A stretch of 64,000 nucleotides of DNA from Rubrivivax sp. Lineage in GTDB: Bacteria > Pseudomonadota > Gammaproteobacteria > Burkholderiales > Burkholderiaceae_C. Below are positions 47,183-55,127 of the stretch, piece by piece. The notes below the pieces were generated by a model. It was not told the origin of the DNA and made no database searches. It worked only from the letters and a program-made list of their open reading frames with translations. The position numbers were made by a program, and so were the translations under genes. The stretch covers positions 16,483-80,482 of the forward strand of contig JAUXRG010000064.1 of the NCBI GenBank assembly GCA_030681795.1, in the 5' to 3' direction. The first letter of the stretch is position 1, and each line of letters begins with the position of its first letter.

Positions 47183-50119
47183 CTACGGTTTGCGCCCCTT
47201 CTTCTTTGTCTTCTCGTCTTCCGGGTTTGCATCGGCGTCGGTCTTCGGGTCCGACGCGCGCGACTCGGGCGGCGCCGCGGCGGCGGCGGGCGGCTTCTTG
47301 GCCGCGGCGGCATGGGCGGCTTCGGCTCTCGCCTGGCCGGCCCTCGCGGCGTCGGCGCGGGCTGCATCGGCCTTGGCGGCATCAGCCTTCGCAGTTTCGG
47401 CCTTGGCCGTTGCGATCTTGGCGGCGTCAGCCCGGGTCGCTTCGGCCTTCGCGGCCTCGGCCTTCGCCGATTCAGCCTTGGCCGTGGCAGCCTTGGCGGC
47501 GTCGGCTCGTGCGGCCTCTCCCTTCATGGCCTCGGCCTTTGCAGCCTCGCCTCGGGCCCGCTCGGCTCGGGCCTCGCCGGCCTTGCCGGCTTCGGCCTTG
47601 GCTGCTTCGGCTTTCGCGCTGGCCGCCTTGGCGGCATCCGCCCGTGCTGCTTCAGCCTGCGCGGCATCGGCCTTGGACGCGTCGGCCTTGATGGCTGCGG
47701 CCTTCGCCGCTTCGACTTTCGCTGCATTTGCCGCTGCCGCTGCCGCTGCCGCTTGCGTGGCGTCGGCTTTGGCTGCCTCGGCTTGCGCCGCCGCGGCCCT
47801 CGCTGCTTCGGCCTTCAAGGCCTCAGCCTTGGCGGCATCAGCCTTCGCAGTTTCGGCCTTGGCCATTGCGGCCTTGGCGGCGTGAGCCCGGGTCGCTTCG
47901 GCCTTCGCGGCCTCGGCCTTCGCCGATTCAGCCTTGGCCGTGGCAGCCTTGGCGGCGTCGGCTCGTGCGGCCTCTCCCTTCATGGTCTCGGCCTTTGCGG
48001 TCTCGCCTCGGGCCCGCTCGGCTCTGGCCTCGCCGGCCTTGCCAGCTTCGGCCTTGGCTGCCTCGGCTTTCGCGCTGGCCGCCTTGGCGGCATCCGCCCG
48101 TGCCGCTTCAGCCTGCGCGGCATCGGCCTTGGACGCGTCGGCCTTGGCCGCCTGGGCCTTGGTTCTTTCGGCGCTTGCCCCGTCGGCCTTGGCCTCGGCC
48201 GCCTTGGCGGCGTCGGCCCTGATGGCTGCGGCCTTCGCCGCTTCGGCTTTCGCTGCATTTGCCGTTGCCGCTGCCGCTTGCGTGGCGTCGGCTTTGGCTG
48301 CCTCGGCTTGCGCTGCCGCGGCCCGCGCTGCTTCGGCCTTCAAGGCCTCAGCCTTGGCGGCGCCAGACTTGGCCGCCTCGGCCTTCGCTGCGTCAGCCGC
48401 CGCTGCGTCGACGCTTGCACCCGTTGCCTTGTCGGCATCCGGCCTGCGGCCCTCGTCGCGGCGCCCAAGGGCCTTTGCCGACTCGGCCTTGCGCGCCTCC
48501 GGCGACTTGCCGCCCGGAGCCGTTGCCGGTGGCAATGCGGTCGCGGTCGGCGCGGGGGCCGCGGCCACCACGCTGACCTTGGGCGCCGGGGCAGCCGGCG
48601 CCGCTGGCTTGATCTGCGTGCGTTGCGCTTCGTCGATCGGCCTGCCCGGCCTGGCGGCCAGCTGTGTCTGTTGTGCGGCAAACGGCAGCGGTGCCGGCGG
48701 CGGGGCTGTACGGGCGATGACGGCGTGTTCACGCACCGGGGGTTTCGTGGCGGCCTCGTGGGCGCCGCCTTGCACGCTTTGCTGGACCGGTGCCACGCTG
48801 GCGACGCGCATGACTGGCGCGCTGACGAGCACATCGCGCGTCAACTGCACGGTGGCCTTGGCCACCGGCTGCGATTGCACGAAGGCCTGCGTCGGCACGG
48901 CGACCACGGCGCCCGTCACCCGCTGGTTGGCGTAGATCACATTCGTGACCTGGGTGACGTTGGTCGTGTTGTTGACGATGGTCGTGTTGTAGACGTTGGT
49001 GATCGTCGTGGGGGCGATCACCGCATTGCTGCGATTGATGCTGTCGAAATAGGTTCGGCTGACCGGGTAGGAAGGTTGATAGACCTCGCGCGGCGCGAGC
49101 GGGAACCAGCCGACATTGGCTGCGTTCGCACCGCCGACCGACACCGAGATCTGGAAGTTCTTGCCGCCGATGAACGCCACCAGTGCCGGTGCATACACCG
49201 CCCGCTCACGGCGCGGGCCCGGCACCCAGGCCCAGGTGTTGTTGATGTGGGCCCAGCGGCCGTAGTGCGACACGGCATAGCCCCAGGGTGCGTCGTCGAC
49301 CCAGGTCCAGCCCCAGGGGTCGACCCAGGACCAATGGCCGTCGCGGTACGGCGTCCAGCCCGAGGCCACGTGCGTCGGCGTCCAGACTGACCCGTAAGTC
49401 GCATCGATACGCCAACTGCCGTTGGCGTCGAGGTCTTCATAGCCGACGACCTCGCTCGACACGTAACGTGCGGAGACCGAGTTGTCGCCGCGGCGGTCGC
49501 GCTCGCGCGACCAGCGGTCGAGGTCGTCGTCGCGCTGTGCCGACAAGGTCTCGTAGTCGGACAGGTCGGTGCCGTAGAAGCGGTAGGCGCGGCGCGAATT
49601 GACCGTGTACGACGCGCCTTCGCCATAGACCTCGGCTTCGCCGCTCTTGACCATCACGGCCGTCGCGTCGTCTTGGGGATCGACTTCGATCCGGTACTCG
49701 CCGGGACGGCGCAGCGTGAAAGCCAGATTGGGCGTCGCGACTTCAAAGGTCTGGCGCGGGCCCAGGCTGCGCACGCGGATCTTCAAAGTGCCTTGCGACA
49801 GTTGCACCTGTGCAATGCGGTTGTCGAGGTTGAGCAAGACCATGCTGGTGGACGGCCCCATGCGGATCGCCGCGCCGCCGATCTGCAACTCGGCGCGCGA
49901 ACTGCTGCCAGTCCACAGGCGATCGCCGGTGGTCAGCGGCCGATTGACGGCGGCGCGCACCCAGTCAGGCTGGCCCGCCGGTGAGAAACTGACCGTGCCG
50001 CTGAGGTAGCCCAGACGCGCTGCACGCGATGGCGGCTCCGCCGCAACCAGGCCGCTGAAGCCCAGCAGCAGAACGCTGGCAAGTACCCACAGGGGGCGAC
50101 GAAGCTTGGCGGTGTTCAT
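47183..50119 (-). CDS. FecR/DUF6600-type protein with giant Ala-Lys repeat tail
   Basis: A 978-residue exported protein. Signal peptide: RRPLWVLASVLLLGFSGLVAA. Residues 33-160 are a FecR-like beta domain (YLSGTVSFSPAGQPDWVRA, MVLLNLDNRIAQVQLSQG). Residues 245-320 are Trp-rich repeats (SGWTPYRDGHWSWVDPWG, PWGYAVSHYGRWAHIN) of the DUF6600 type. From about 560 to 945 the chain is almost only Ala, Lys, Glu, Asp and Arg in AKAEAAKA units, predicted as one very long helix or coiled coil. A charged tail (EDEKTKKKGRKP) ends it. The tail contains a tandem duplication (47371-47826 and 47827-48351). The real start is ATG 50119; the open frame upstream is not needed. Role unknown; probably an envelope structural protein. 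Confidence 0.85.
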   Translation of the reverse strand: MNTAKLRRPLWVLASVLLLGFSGLVAAEPPSRAARLGYLSGTVSFSPAGQPDWVRAAVNRPLTTGDRLWTGSSSRAELQIGGAAIRMGPSTSMVLLNLDNRIAQVQLSQGTLKIRVRSLGPRQTFEVATPNLAFTLRRPGEYRIEVDPQDDATAVMVKSGEAEVYGEGASYTVNSRRAYRFYGTDLSDYETLSAQRDDDLDRWSRERDRRGDNSVSARYVSSEVVGYEDLDANGSWRIDATYGSVWTPTHVASGWTPYRDGHWSWVDPWGWTWVDDAPWGYAVSHYGRWAHINNTWAWVPGPRRERAVYAPALVAFIGGKNFQISVSVGGANAANVGWFPLAPREVYQPSYPVSRTYFDSINRSNAVIAPTTITNVYNTTIVNNTTNVTQVTNVIYANQRVTGAVVAVPTQAFVQSQPVAKATVQLTRDVLVSAPVMRVASVAPVQQSVQGGAHEAATKPPVREHAVIARTAPPPAPLPFAAQQTQLAARPGRPIDEAQRTQIKPAAPAAPAPKVSVVAAAPAPTATALPPATAPGGKSPEARKAESAKALGRRDEGRRPDADKATGASVDAAAADAAKAEAAKSGAAKAEALKAEAARAAAAQAEAAKADATQAAAATANAAKAEAAKAAAIRADAAKAAEAKADGASAERTKAQAAKADASKADAAQAEAARADAAKAASAKAEAAKAEAGKAGEARAERARGETAKAETMKGEAARADAAKAATAKAESAKAEAAKAEATRAHAAKAAMAKAETAKADAAKAEALKAEAARAAAAQAEAAKADATQAAAAAAAANAAKVEAAKAAAIKADASKADAAQAEAARADAAKAASAKAEAAKAEAGKAGEARAERARGEAAKAEAMKGEAARADAAKAATAKAESAKAEAAKAEATRADAAKIATAKAETAKADAAKADAARADAARAGQARAEAAHAAAAKKPPAAAAAPPESRASDPKTDADANPEDEKTKKKGRKP
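47371..48351. repeat. Tandem duplication inside the FecR-protein gene
   Basis: Unit I 47371-47826 (456 bp) and unit II 47827-48351 (525 bp) are near-identical. Identical landmarks lie 456 bp apart at one end (47511/47967) and 525 bp apart at the other (47751/48276). Unit II has one in-frame insertion of about 75 bp near 48140-48215 and lacks 6 bp of a CTGCCG microsatellite, explaining the 69-bp difference. A third start of the unit is visible at 48352. Confidence 0.85.
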
Positions 50120-50833
50120 CAGGGGCCTCTCTGGAGTCGCACGCTCTCCGGCGACCGGGCGTCGACTGAGTCGCAGGCGAATTCGCCCGCAAGGAACAGA
50201 CTGCACGGAGGTGCCTCGACAGTATCCGGGCGCTGGCTTTCTGCCGTGTAGGACGATGCCGGGACACCAGGCCGGAGGACAGCGCGATCTGCGTTGAGTC
50301 CCCGCGCTATATCGGTGGCCATGGGGCGTCCGCGTGCAAGGGGGCTGACTGCGAGGTATCAGGTGCCCCGGCCGAACGCCGAACTGCTTGCGCCCGAGGC
50401 GATTGCCGGTGAGTCGGGGCTCTGCGTGGCTTTGCCCTACCGCCAAGTCCGCCATCCGGGTCGCAGGGAAGGCAAAGAGGGCGGCAGGTCATCAGTTCAG
50501 CAATGCAGCGATGCTCTGTGGCCAGTTGGCGACTATGGCGACCGCAATACAACCATCAACGGCGCCGCCCCGATTGTGATGGCCTCGTCACCCCAGATGA
50601 CGGCGACTCGCCGGCCAGCAACGGGACGCGATGACCGCTTTGTAGCGATGAAGTTCGATGCGGCCACATCTGCAAGGGGCCAGCGACGGCCGAGCCCACG
50701 AACTCACCGCCGTACAGCGGACACCCAAGCTGCGCGGCCAGACAGCTGACTTCCGCGGCGGGCACTGCTCGGCCAGAAGGCGACATCCGGTTTGCAATCG
50801 TATTGCGGTCGTTCGGCTGACTGAGATGAGCCC
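50120..50833. other. Gene-poor interval upstream of the FecR gene
   Basis: No convincing gene. It includes the presumed promoter region of the FecR gene (50120-50300, no clear box), the direct-repeat copy B (50414-50488) and, from about 50600 to 50830, sequence with the look of degenerate interspersed intergenic repeats. Confidence 0.45.
50414..50488. repeat. Flanking direct repeat, copy B
   Basis: The partner of copy A at 47051-47125, same orientation, roughly 80% identical over 75 bp, with the end CAGGGAAGGC-AAA-GAGGGCGGCAGG almost unchanged. Confidence 0.72.
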
Positions 50834-51547
50834 TTACGCAGTCCAAAGCGCCAGCCCCAGCCACGCTTGCAGTGCCACCCTTCCCGTCGGCGTCACATCC
50901 ACCGCACGCGACGATGCGCGGCGCTGGATCCACCCGCGCTGCACGCAAGCGTGGCAAATGTGAGTGGCCAGCCTGCCGGCGATGTGAAGGCGCCGCTCGC
51001 TCCAATCCAGGCAGGGCCGACATGACGACGAATCCATCCGCGACCCGCGCGCGGCGCCCGTCGGAATGTCGATGCCGAGATCAGCCAGCGCGCGCCGCCC
51101 CCGGTCGTTCAGGTTCGCCTGTTCTTCATCGAGGACGAGCCCACCGTCGATGACCAAGCGCTGTGTGATGGCCACGCCCAAGCGTCCGGCCAGGTGGTCG
51201 TAGCAGGTGCGCGCAGCCCGCAAGGCGGCGTCCTTGGGCCCGACGACGAGGCGCGGACCTGGGATGGTCGCCGTCTGGGCAGCCAATTGCATCAAGGTCT
51301 CGATCAATCGGGCGATCTCGGGCGATGCGAGCCTGAAGTAACGATGACGGCCCGACGACGTGAAGCGCAGCAACTGTGCATCCACCAGCTGCGCCAGGTG
51401 CGCGCTCGTCGTCGAGGCGCCGATGGCCGCTGCGCGTGCCAGTTCAGATGCGGTCAAGGCCCGCCCGCCCATGAGCTCGATCAACATCGCCGTACGGGCC
51501 GGTTCGCCAAGCAAACTGGCAATGTGGGCGATCTGATTGGTGTTCAT
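50834..51547 (-). CDS. ArsR-family transcriptional regulator with C-terminal extension
   Basis: A 237-residue regulator. The N-terminal winged helix starts MNTNQIAHIASLLGEPARTAMLIELMGGRALTASELA, with recognition region AIGASTTSAHLAQLVDAQLLR and wing SSGRHRYFRLAS. The C-terminal 130 residues form a second domain with CRPCLDWSERRLHIAGRLATHICHACVQRGWI, a form (CLDWSER) seen in long ArsR proteins of Proteobacteria. It is divergent from an MFS gene, with a palindrome between them that it probably binds. The effector is unknown; cysteines in the C-terminus could sense metal or redox, but this is not established. Confidence 0.9.
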   Translation of the reverse strand: MNTNQIAHIASLLGEPARTAMLIELMGGRALTASELARAAAIGASTTSAHLAQLVDAQLLRFTSSGRHRYFRLASPEIARLIETLMQLAAQTATIPGPRLVVGPKDAALRAARTCYDHLAGRLGVAITQRLVIDGGLVLDEEQANLNDRGRRALADLGIDIPTGAARGSRMDSSSCRPCLDWSERRLHIAGRLATHICHACVQRGWIQRRASSRAVDVTPTGRVALQAWLGLALWTA

Positions 51548-51552
51548 GGCGA

Positions 51553-51572
51553 TGTCTCTACTTGTAGGGACA
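51553..51572. promoter_or_regulatory. Likely operator of the ArsR regulator
   Basis: TGTCTCTAC-TT-GTAGGGACA is an inverted repeat of nine bases per arm with one mismatch. It lies 5 bp upstream of the regulator start and 78 bp upstream of the divergent MFS start. Size and position fit an ArsR-dimer site controlling both genes. Confidence 0.7.
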
Positions 51573-51649
51573 GTATGCAGCCAGAGGTGCAAGCCACACT
51601 TCGTTCGCCGCCGAAGTACATGGCTCTTTTCGGGCCTCAAGATGTTGGC

Positions 51650-52927
51650 ATGAACCCACCCCGGCAGCCCCCCGTAGACACCCAACTCACTTTCTTCGGC
51701 CCCCGGGTGGTCCGTGCGACCTTCGTCATGGCCATGTTTGGTTGGGGAGTGGGCTTCTATGGCCCATCGATCTTTCTGCACACCGTCGTGCAACGCACCG
51801 GCTGGTCCCTGACGCTGGTGTCGGCCGCCGTCACACTGCACTATCTGTTCGGTGCGCTGGTGGTCACGCGGCTGCCCTCGCTGCATCGGCGCTATGGCGT
51901 CGGGCCGACGGCCGTGGTGGGCGCCACTTTCGCGGCCATGGGGGTGGTGGGCTGGTCCATTGCCAACGTGCCTTGGCAGTTGTTCCTCAGCGCATTCGTG
52001 AGCGGTGCCGGCTGGGTGACGATGGGTGCGGTGGCAGTCAACGCTGCTATCGCGCCTTGGTACGTGCGCGCGCGGCCGATGGCGCTGGCCAAGGCCTATA
52101 ACGGGGCGAGCATTGGTGGCGTCCTGTTCTCGCCTCTGTGGGTACTGCTGATTGCGCAGTGGGGCTTCACCGCAGGCGCTTCCATCCTCGGGCTGGCGAT
52201 GGTGGCGGTGATGACGCTGCTCTCGGCCGCAGTCTTCACCAAGACACCGGAGCAGTTGGGGCAACGACCAGACGGCGACGCCATCGGTGCGCTGGCGACC
52301 AGCCTGACGTCGCCCCAGGCGCGAGGGCTCCCCGGCCGCCTGCTGTGGCGCAACCACCGCTTCCTGAGCCTGGCACTGGGGATGTCGGCGGGCCTGTTCG
52401 CGCAAATCGGGTTGCTGGCGCATCTGTTCTCGGTGTTGGTCCCTGCGCTGGGTGCGCAGGCTGCGGGGCTGGCCATGGGTTTTGCAACGGCCTGCGCGAT
52501 TGCCGGGCGCTTGATCGAGGCGCGACTGTTACCGGCAGGCGCCAACCGTCGCGCTGTTGCCGCGCTGGCCTACGGCGTGCAGCTGGCAGGTTCGATGGTC
52601 CTGCTGGGAGTCGATGAGCAGCAGACCGCGTGGATCCTGCTCGGCGTGGCGCTGTTCGGTTCGGGCATAGGCAACGCGACCTCGCTGCCGCCATTGATCG
52701 CGCAGGTGGAGTTCGTCAAGCAGGACGTGCCACGCGTGGTGGCGTTGACCGTGGCGATGGGGCAGGCCACCTATGCGTTTGCACCAGCGGTGTTCGGCTT
52801 CGTGCTGAGCACATCGGCCGCTGGTGGCTCGCATCTCGGCACGGACACGTCGGCCTTCTTCCTGGCTGTGGCCACGGTTCAAGTGATTGCAATCCTGAGC
52901 TTTGTCGCGGGCCGTCACTCGGCTTGA
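51650..52927 (+). CDS. MFS transporter divergent from ArsR regulator
   Basis: A 425-residue carrier with twelve membrane segments. The first is VVRATFVMAMFGWGVGFYGPSIFLHTV; the loop between helices 2 and 3 reads TRLPSLHRRYGVGPTAVVG, an MFS signature variant. A central hydrophilic loop (TPEQLGQRPDGDAIG) separates the halves. The style is that of oxalate/formate-antiporter-like or monocarboxylate carriers, often regulated by an adjoining ArsR protein. Start at 51650; ATG 51620 ten codons upstream is an alternative. The operator at 51553-51572 suggests control by the divergent regulator. Its substrate cannot be named. Confidence 0.88.
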   Translation: MNPPRQPPVDTQLTFFGPRVVRATFVMAMFGWGVGFYGPSIFLHTVVQRTGWSLTLVSAAVTLHYLFGALVVTRLPSLHRRYGVGPTAVVGATFAAMGVVGWSIANVPWQLFLSAFVSGAGWVTMGAVAVNAAIAPWYVRARPMALAKAYNGASIGGVLFSPLWVLLIAQWGFTAGASILGLAMVAVMTLLSAAVFTKTPEQLGQRPDGDAIGALATSLTSPQARGLPGRLLWRNHRFLSLALGMSAGLFAQIGLLAHLFSVLVPALGAQAAGLAMGFATACAIAGRLIEARLLPAGANRRAVAALAYGVQLAGSMVLLGVDEQQTAWILLGVALFGSGIGNATSLPPLIAQVEFVKQDVPRVVALTVAMGQATYAFAPAVFGFVLSTSAAGGSHLGTDTSAFFLAVATVQVIAILSFVAGRHSA

Positions 52928-53212
52928 GATTGGATTGAATGGTCGCCCGGATGTCCGCTCTGGACATGAGCTTGAGGCTGCAACGGGTCGCGGTCTGCCG
53001 ACCCGACGGAGAAATTCGGCGTCGGCAAGCCGTCATCGACACTCATGATGCGGGCCAGTCATTGCACGCCGTCTGGCCGTCCCGGCCAGTTCGTGCCGCT
53101 GACCGAGGAGACCGACGACGCGGGTTCCGGCCAGAGCGACCTGCTCCCGGGGGCCGAGGCCACGACGACCCCGGTATCGGGGATGGGTTGTGGCCTGCCA
53201 TGCCAACATGCA
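52928..53212. other. Gene-free interval
   Basis: No credible gene. The stretch near 53088-53105 resembles the interspersed-repeat piece at about 46772-46790 (both contain CGGCCAGTTC-TGCCGCTG with one base variable). Confidence 0.35.
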
Positions 53213-53485
53213 TTGAGGCTGAAGATCTTCGAGGACTTGTTCGACAACCCGCTGCCACTGGCGCCCGGCAGCCACCCTCAGACCGCCGAACACGCACTGC
53301 ACCTGGCCAGCGCGGTGATGCGGGTGGAGGTGATGCGCGCCGACGGCACCTTCCACCCTGGCCAGCGCGTGGCCGATGCCGACGGCCACACGAGCGAAAA
53401 CGAACGGCATGTGCGGTGGCGCGTCAGCAACCCGCCGCACGTGCCGCAGGGTGCCCGCGCGCACAGCGGGCTACGGGCGCAGTAG
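53213..53485 (+). pseudogene. TerB-like gene remnant
   Basis: The first 45 codons read LRLKIFEDLFDNPLPLAPG then TAEHALHLASAVMRVEVMRADGTFHPGQ, which is the start of a TerB-family (tellurite-resistance-like, metal-binding helical) protein, with the acidic RADGTF motif. After about 53347 the frame loses family character and runs into low-complexity sequence to 53485, overlapping the next gene's end. There is no ATG start in place (a TTG at 53213 is the only one at the right position). It looks like a 3'-truncated, decayed copy. A living short protein is not excluded. Confidence 0.5.
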
Positions 53486-54160
53486 CCGACCGCCGCGTGC
53501 GCACGCCGCCACGAGCGCCACCAGCGCCGCTGCCAGCACGGCCCAGCCCTGCGCCGAACCCATCGTCCACAGCGTGGCGGTGCTGACCACGCACCAGGCC
53601 GTCGCCAGCGTCCACAACAGCCGCAGCAACCAACGCGTGACACGGCCCACGCTGCCCGCCCACAGCAAGAAGCCGAGCGTCGCGATCGCGGTCGGGTCGG
53701 GCGCCAGGCCGAAGAACTCGCCCTGCAGCCAGGGTCGGCCCAAGGCAGGCGCCAGCAGCGGGTGGCCCAGCAGGGCCCAGCCGCACAGCAGCGCAGCGAT
53801 GCGCCGGCGCGGGCCCGGCGGCGCCGCATGCAGGTCGGCCCGCGTCGCCAGCGCGGCCAGCCCGAGCGCCTGCGCGAGGAAGACGATGGCAAAGCCCGAC
53901 GCGGCCCAGTGGATCGGCGCGTAGCGCGGCAGCAGGAACGCCAAGGCCACGAAGGCCCAGGCCGCCGCCAGGCCCGCCGCGGTCGCACGCAGCGCCGCCG
54001 ACCCGTGCCGCGGCCCCCACCACAGCCAGCCCAGGCCGGCCAGCACCAGCAGCGGCTGCGCCGGCCACCAGGCCTCGTTGTGCAACTCGAACAGGCGCCA
54101 ATAGGTGCGCGGCGCAAACATCAGGAAGTCCGACGGGCGGTAGGTCCACCACTCGCTCAT
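53471..54160 (-). CDS. DUF6064-like membrane protein
   Basis: A 229-residue integral membrane protein with about seven hydrophobic helices. It starts MSEWWTYRPSDFLMFAPRTYWRLFELHNEAWWP, a pattern I associate with the DUF6064 family of bacterial membrane proteins. The function is unknown. It lies 13 bp after the aldo/keto reductase gene on the same strand and is very likely in one transcript with it, so the two may work together at the cytoplasmic membrane. Confidence 0.78.
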   Translation of the reverse strand: MSEWWTYRPSDFLMFAPRTYWRLFELHNEAWWPAQPLLVLAGLGWLWWGPRHGSAALRATAAGLAAAWAFVALAFLLPRYAPIHWAASGFAIVFLAQALGLAALATRADLHAAPPGPRRRIAALLCGWALLGHPLLAPALGRPWLQGEFFGLAPDPTAIATLGFLLWAGSVGRVTRWLLRLLWTLATAWCVVSTATLWTMGSAQGWAVLAAALVALVAACARGGRLLRP

Positions 54161-54173
54161 GGCGCGCTGCGAT

Positions 54174-55127
54174 TCACAGCGCGGCGACCTCGGCGGCCAT
54201 GCGCGCGCGCAGGGCCGCGTCGGGCAGGCGGCCGCGCGCCGCGCCCATGTTCTGGCGCACGTGCGCCACCTGGCTGGTGGCCGGGATGGCGCAGGTCACG
54301 GCCGGGTGCGAAACCACGAACTTCAGCGCCACCTGCGCCCAGCTGTCGCAGTCGATCTCGGCGGCCCAGCCCGGCAGCCGGTGACGCCGCAGCGCGTCGA
54401 GCAGCCGGCCTCCGCGGAACGGGCGGTTGACGATGACGGCGACGCGCCGCTCTCGCGTCAGCGGCAGGATGCGCTGCTCGACCTCGCGGTCCAGCAGGTT
54501 GTAGCTGAGCTGGACGAAGTCGATCGGCTGCGTGCGCAGGATCTGCTCGATCTCGGCATGGCGCCGGCCTTCGGAGGTGGTGATGCCGACGTAACGAAGC
54601 CGGCCGTCCGCCTTCAGCGCCAGCAGGCGCGGCAGGTGCTCCTGCCAGGCGAGCAGGTTGTGCACCTGCATCAGGTCAAAGCGCGGCACGCCCCAGAAGG
54701 CGCGCGACGCCTCCATCTGCGCCGCACCGCGTACGGCGTCGCCGATCCACACCTTCTCGGCCGAAAATAGCGCCGCCGGCCGGCCGAGCCGCGCCAGCGC
54801 ATGGCCGATGGTCGGCTGCGACGAGCCGTACATCGGCGAACTGTCGATCAGCCGGCCGCCGGCGGCGAAAAACGCGCGCACGACCTCGGCACAGGCGTCA
54901 CGCGCCGCGTCGTCGTTGCCGACGTTGAAGGTGATCCAGCTGCCCAGGCCGACCAGCGGCAGTTCTTCGCCACTGGCGGGAATGGGCCGGGTCAGTACCC
55001 GGGTGGCGTCGGGCGCCGCAGCGCCGGCGATCCACGGCCAGCCCGCCGCGATGGCCGCCGTGGCCGACGCGGCCAGCCAATGGCGGCGGCAGGTGTCGGC
55101 ATCGGCGCGTGCGTTCCCGTCCTTCAT
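54174..55127 (-). CDS. Aldo/keto reductase with twin-arginine-like signal
   Basis: A 317-residue protein. The N-terminus MKDGNARADADTCRRHWLAA followed by a hydrophobic stretch and AGAAAP looks like a Tat signal with an AxA cleavage site. The mature part is an AKR barrel: LIDSSPMYGSSQPTIGHAL (Asp and Tyr of the tetrad), SAEKVWIGD (Lys) and FDLMQVHNL (His), with IPATSQVAHVRQNMGA at the cofactor end. Tat export would allow a cofactor-loaded enzyme to cross the membrane. The substrate is unknown. The DUF6064-like gene follows after 13 bp. Confidence 0.85.
   Translation of the reverse strand: MKDGNARADADTCRRHWLAASATAAIAAGWPWIAGAAAPDATRVLTRPIPASGEELPLVGLGSWITFNVGNDDAARDACAEVVRAFFAAGGRLIDSSPMYGSSQPTIGHALARLGRPAALFSAEKVWIGDAVRGAAQMEASRAFWGVPRFDLMQVHNLLAWQEHLPRLLALKADGRLRYVGITTSEGRRHAEIEQILRTQPIDFVQLSYNLLDREVEQRILPLTRERRVAVIVNRPFRGGRLLDALRRHRLPGWAAEIDCDSWAQVALKFVVSHPAVTCAIPATSQVAHVRQNMGAARGRLPDAALRARMAAEVAAL

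Noticed and set aside
47183..48450. Possible CRISPR-like periodicity in the Ala-Lys region
   Set aside because: The repeats are coding, have no unique spacers of constant length and no cas genes are nearby.
47126..49390. Plus-strand open frame of 754 codons full of Gly/Leu/Arg repeats
   Set aside because: It is the antisense reading of the repetitive Ala-Lys tail of the FecR protein; the repeats arise from the same DNA and the frame has no signal or start context.
51548..52423. Upstream extension of the ArsR frame through the MFS gene
   Set aside because: The extension is antisense to a twelve-helix transporter, and the regulator homology begins exactly at MNTNQ (51547).
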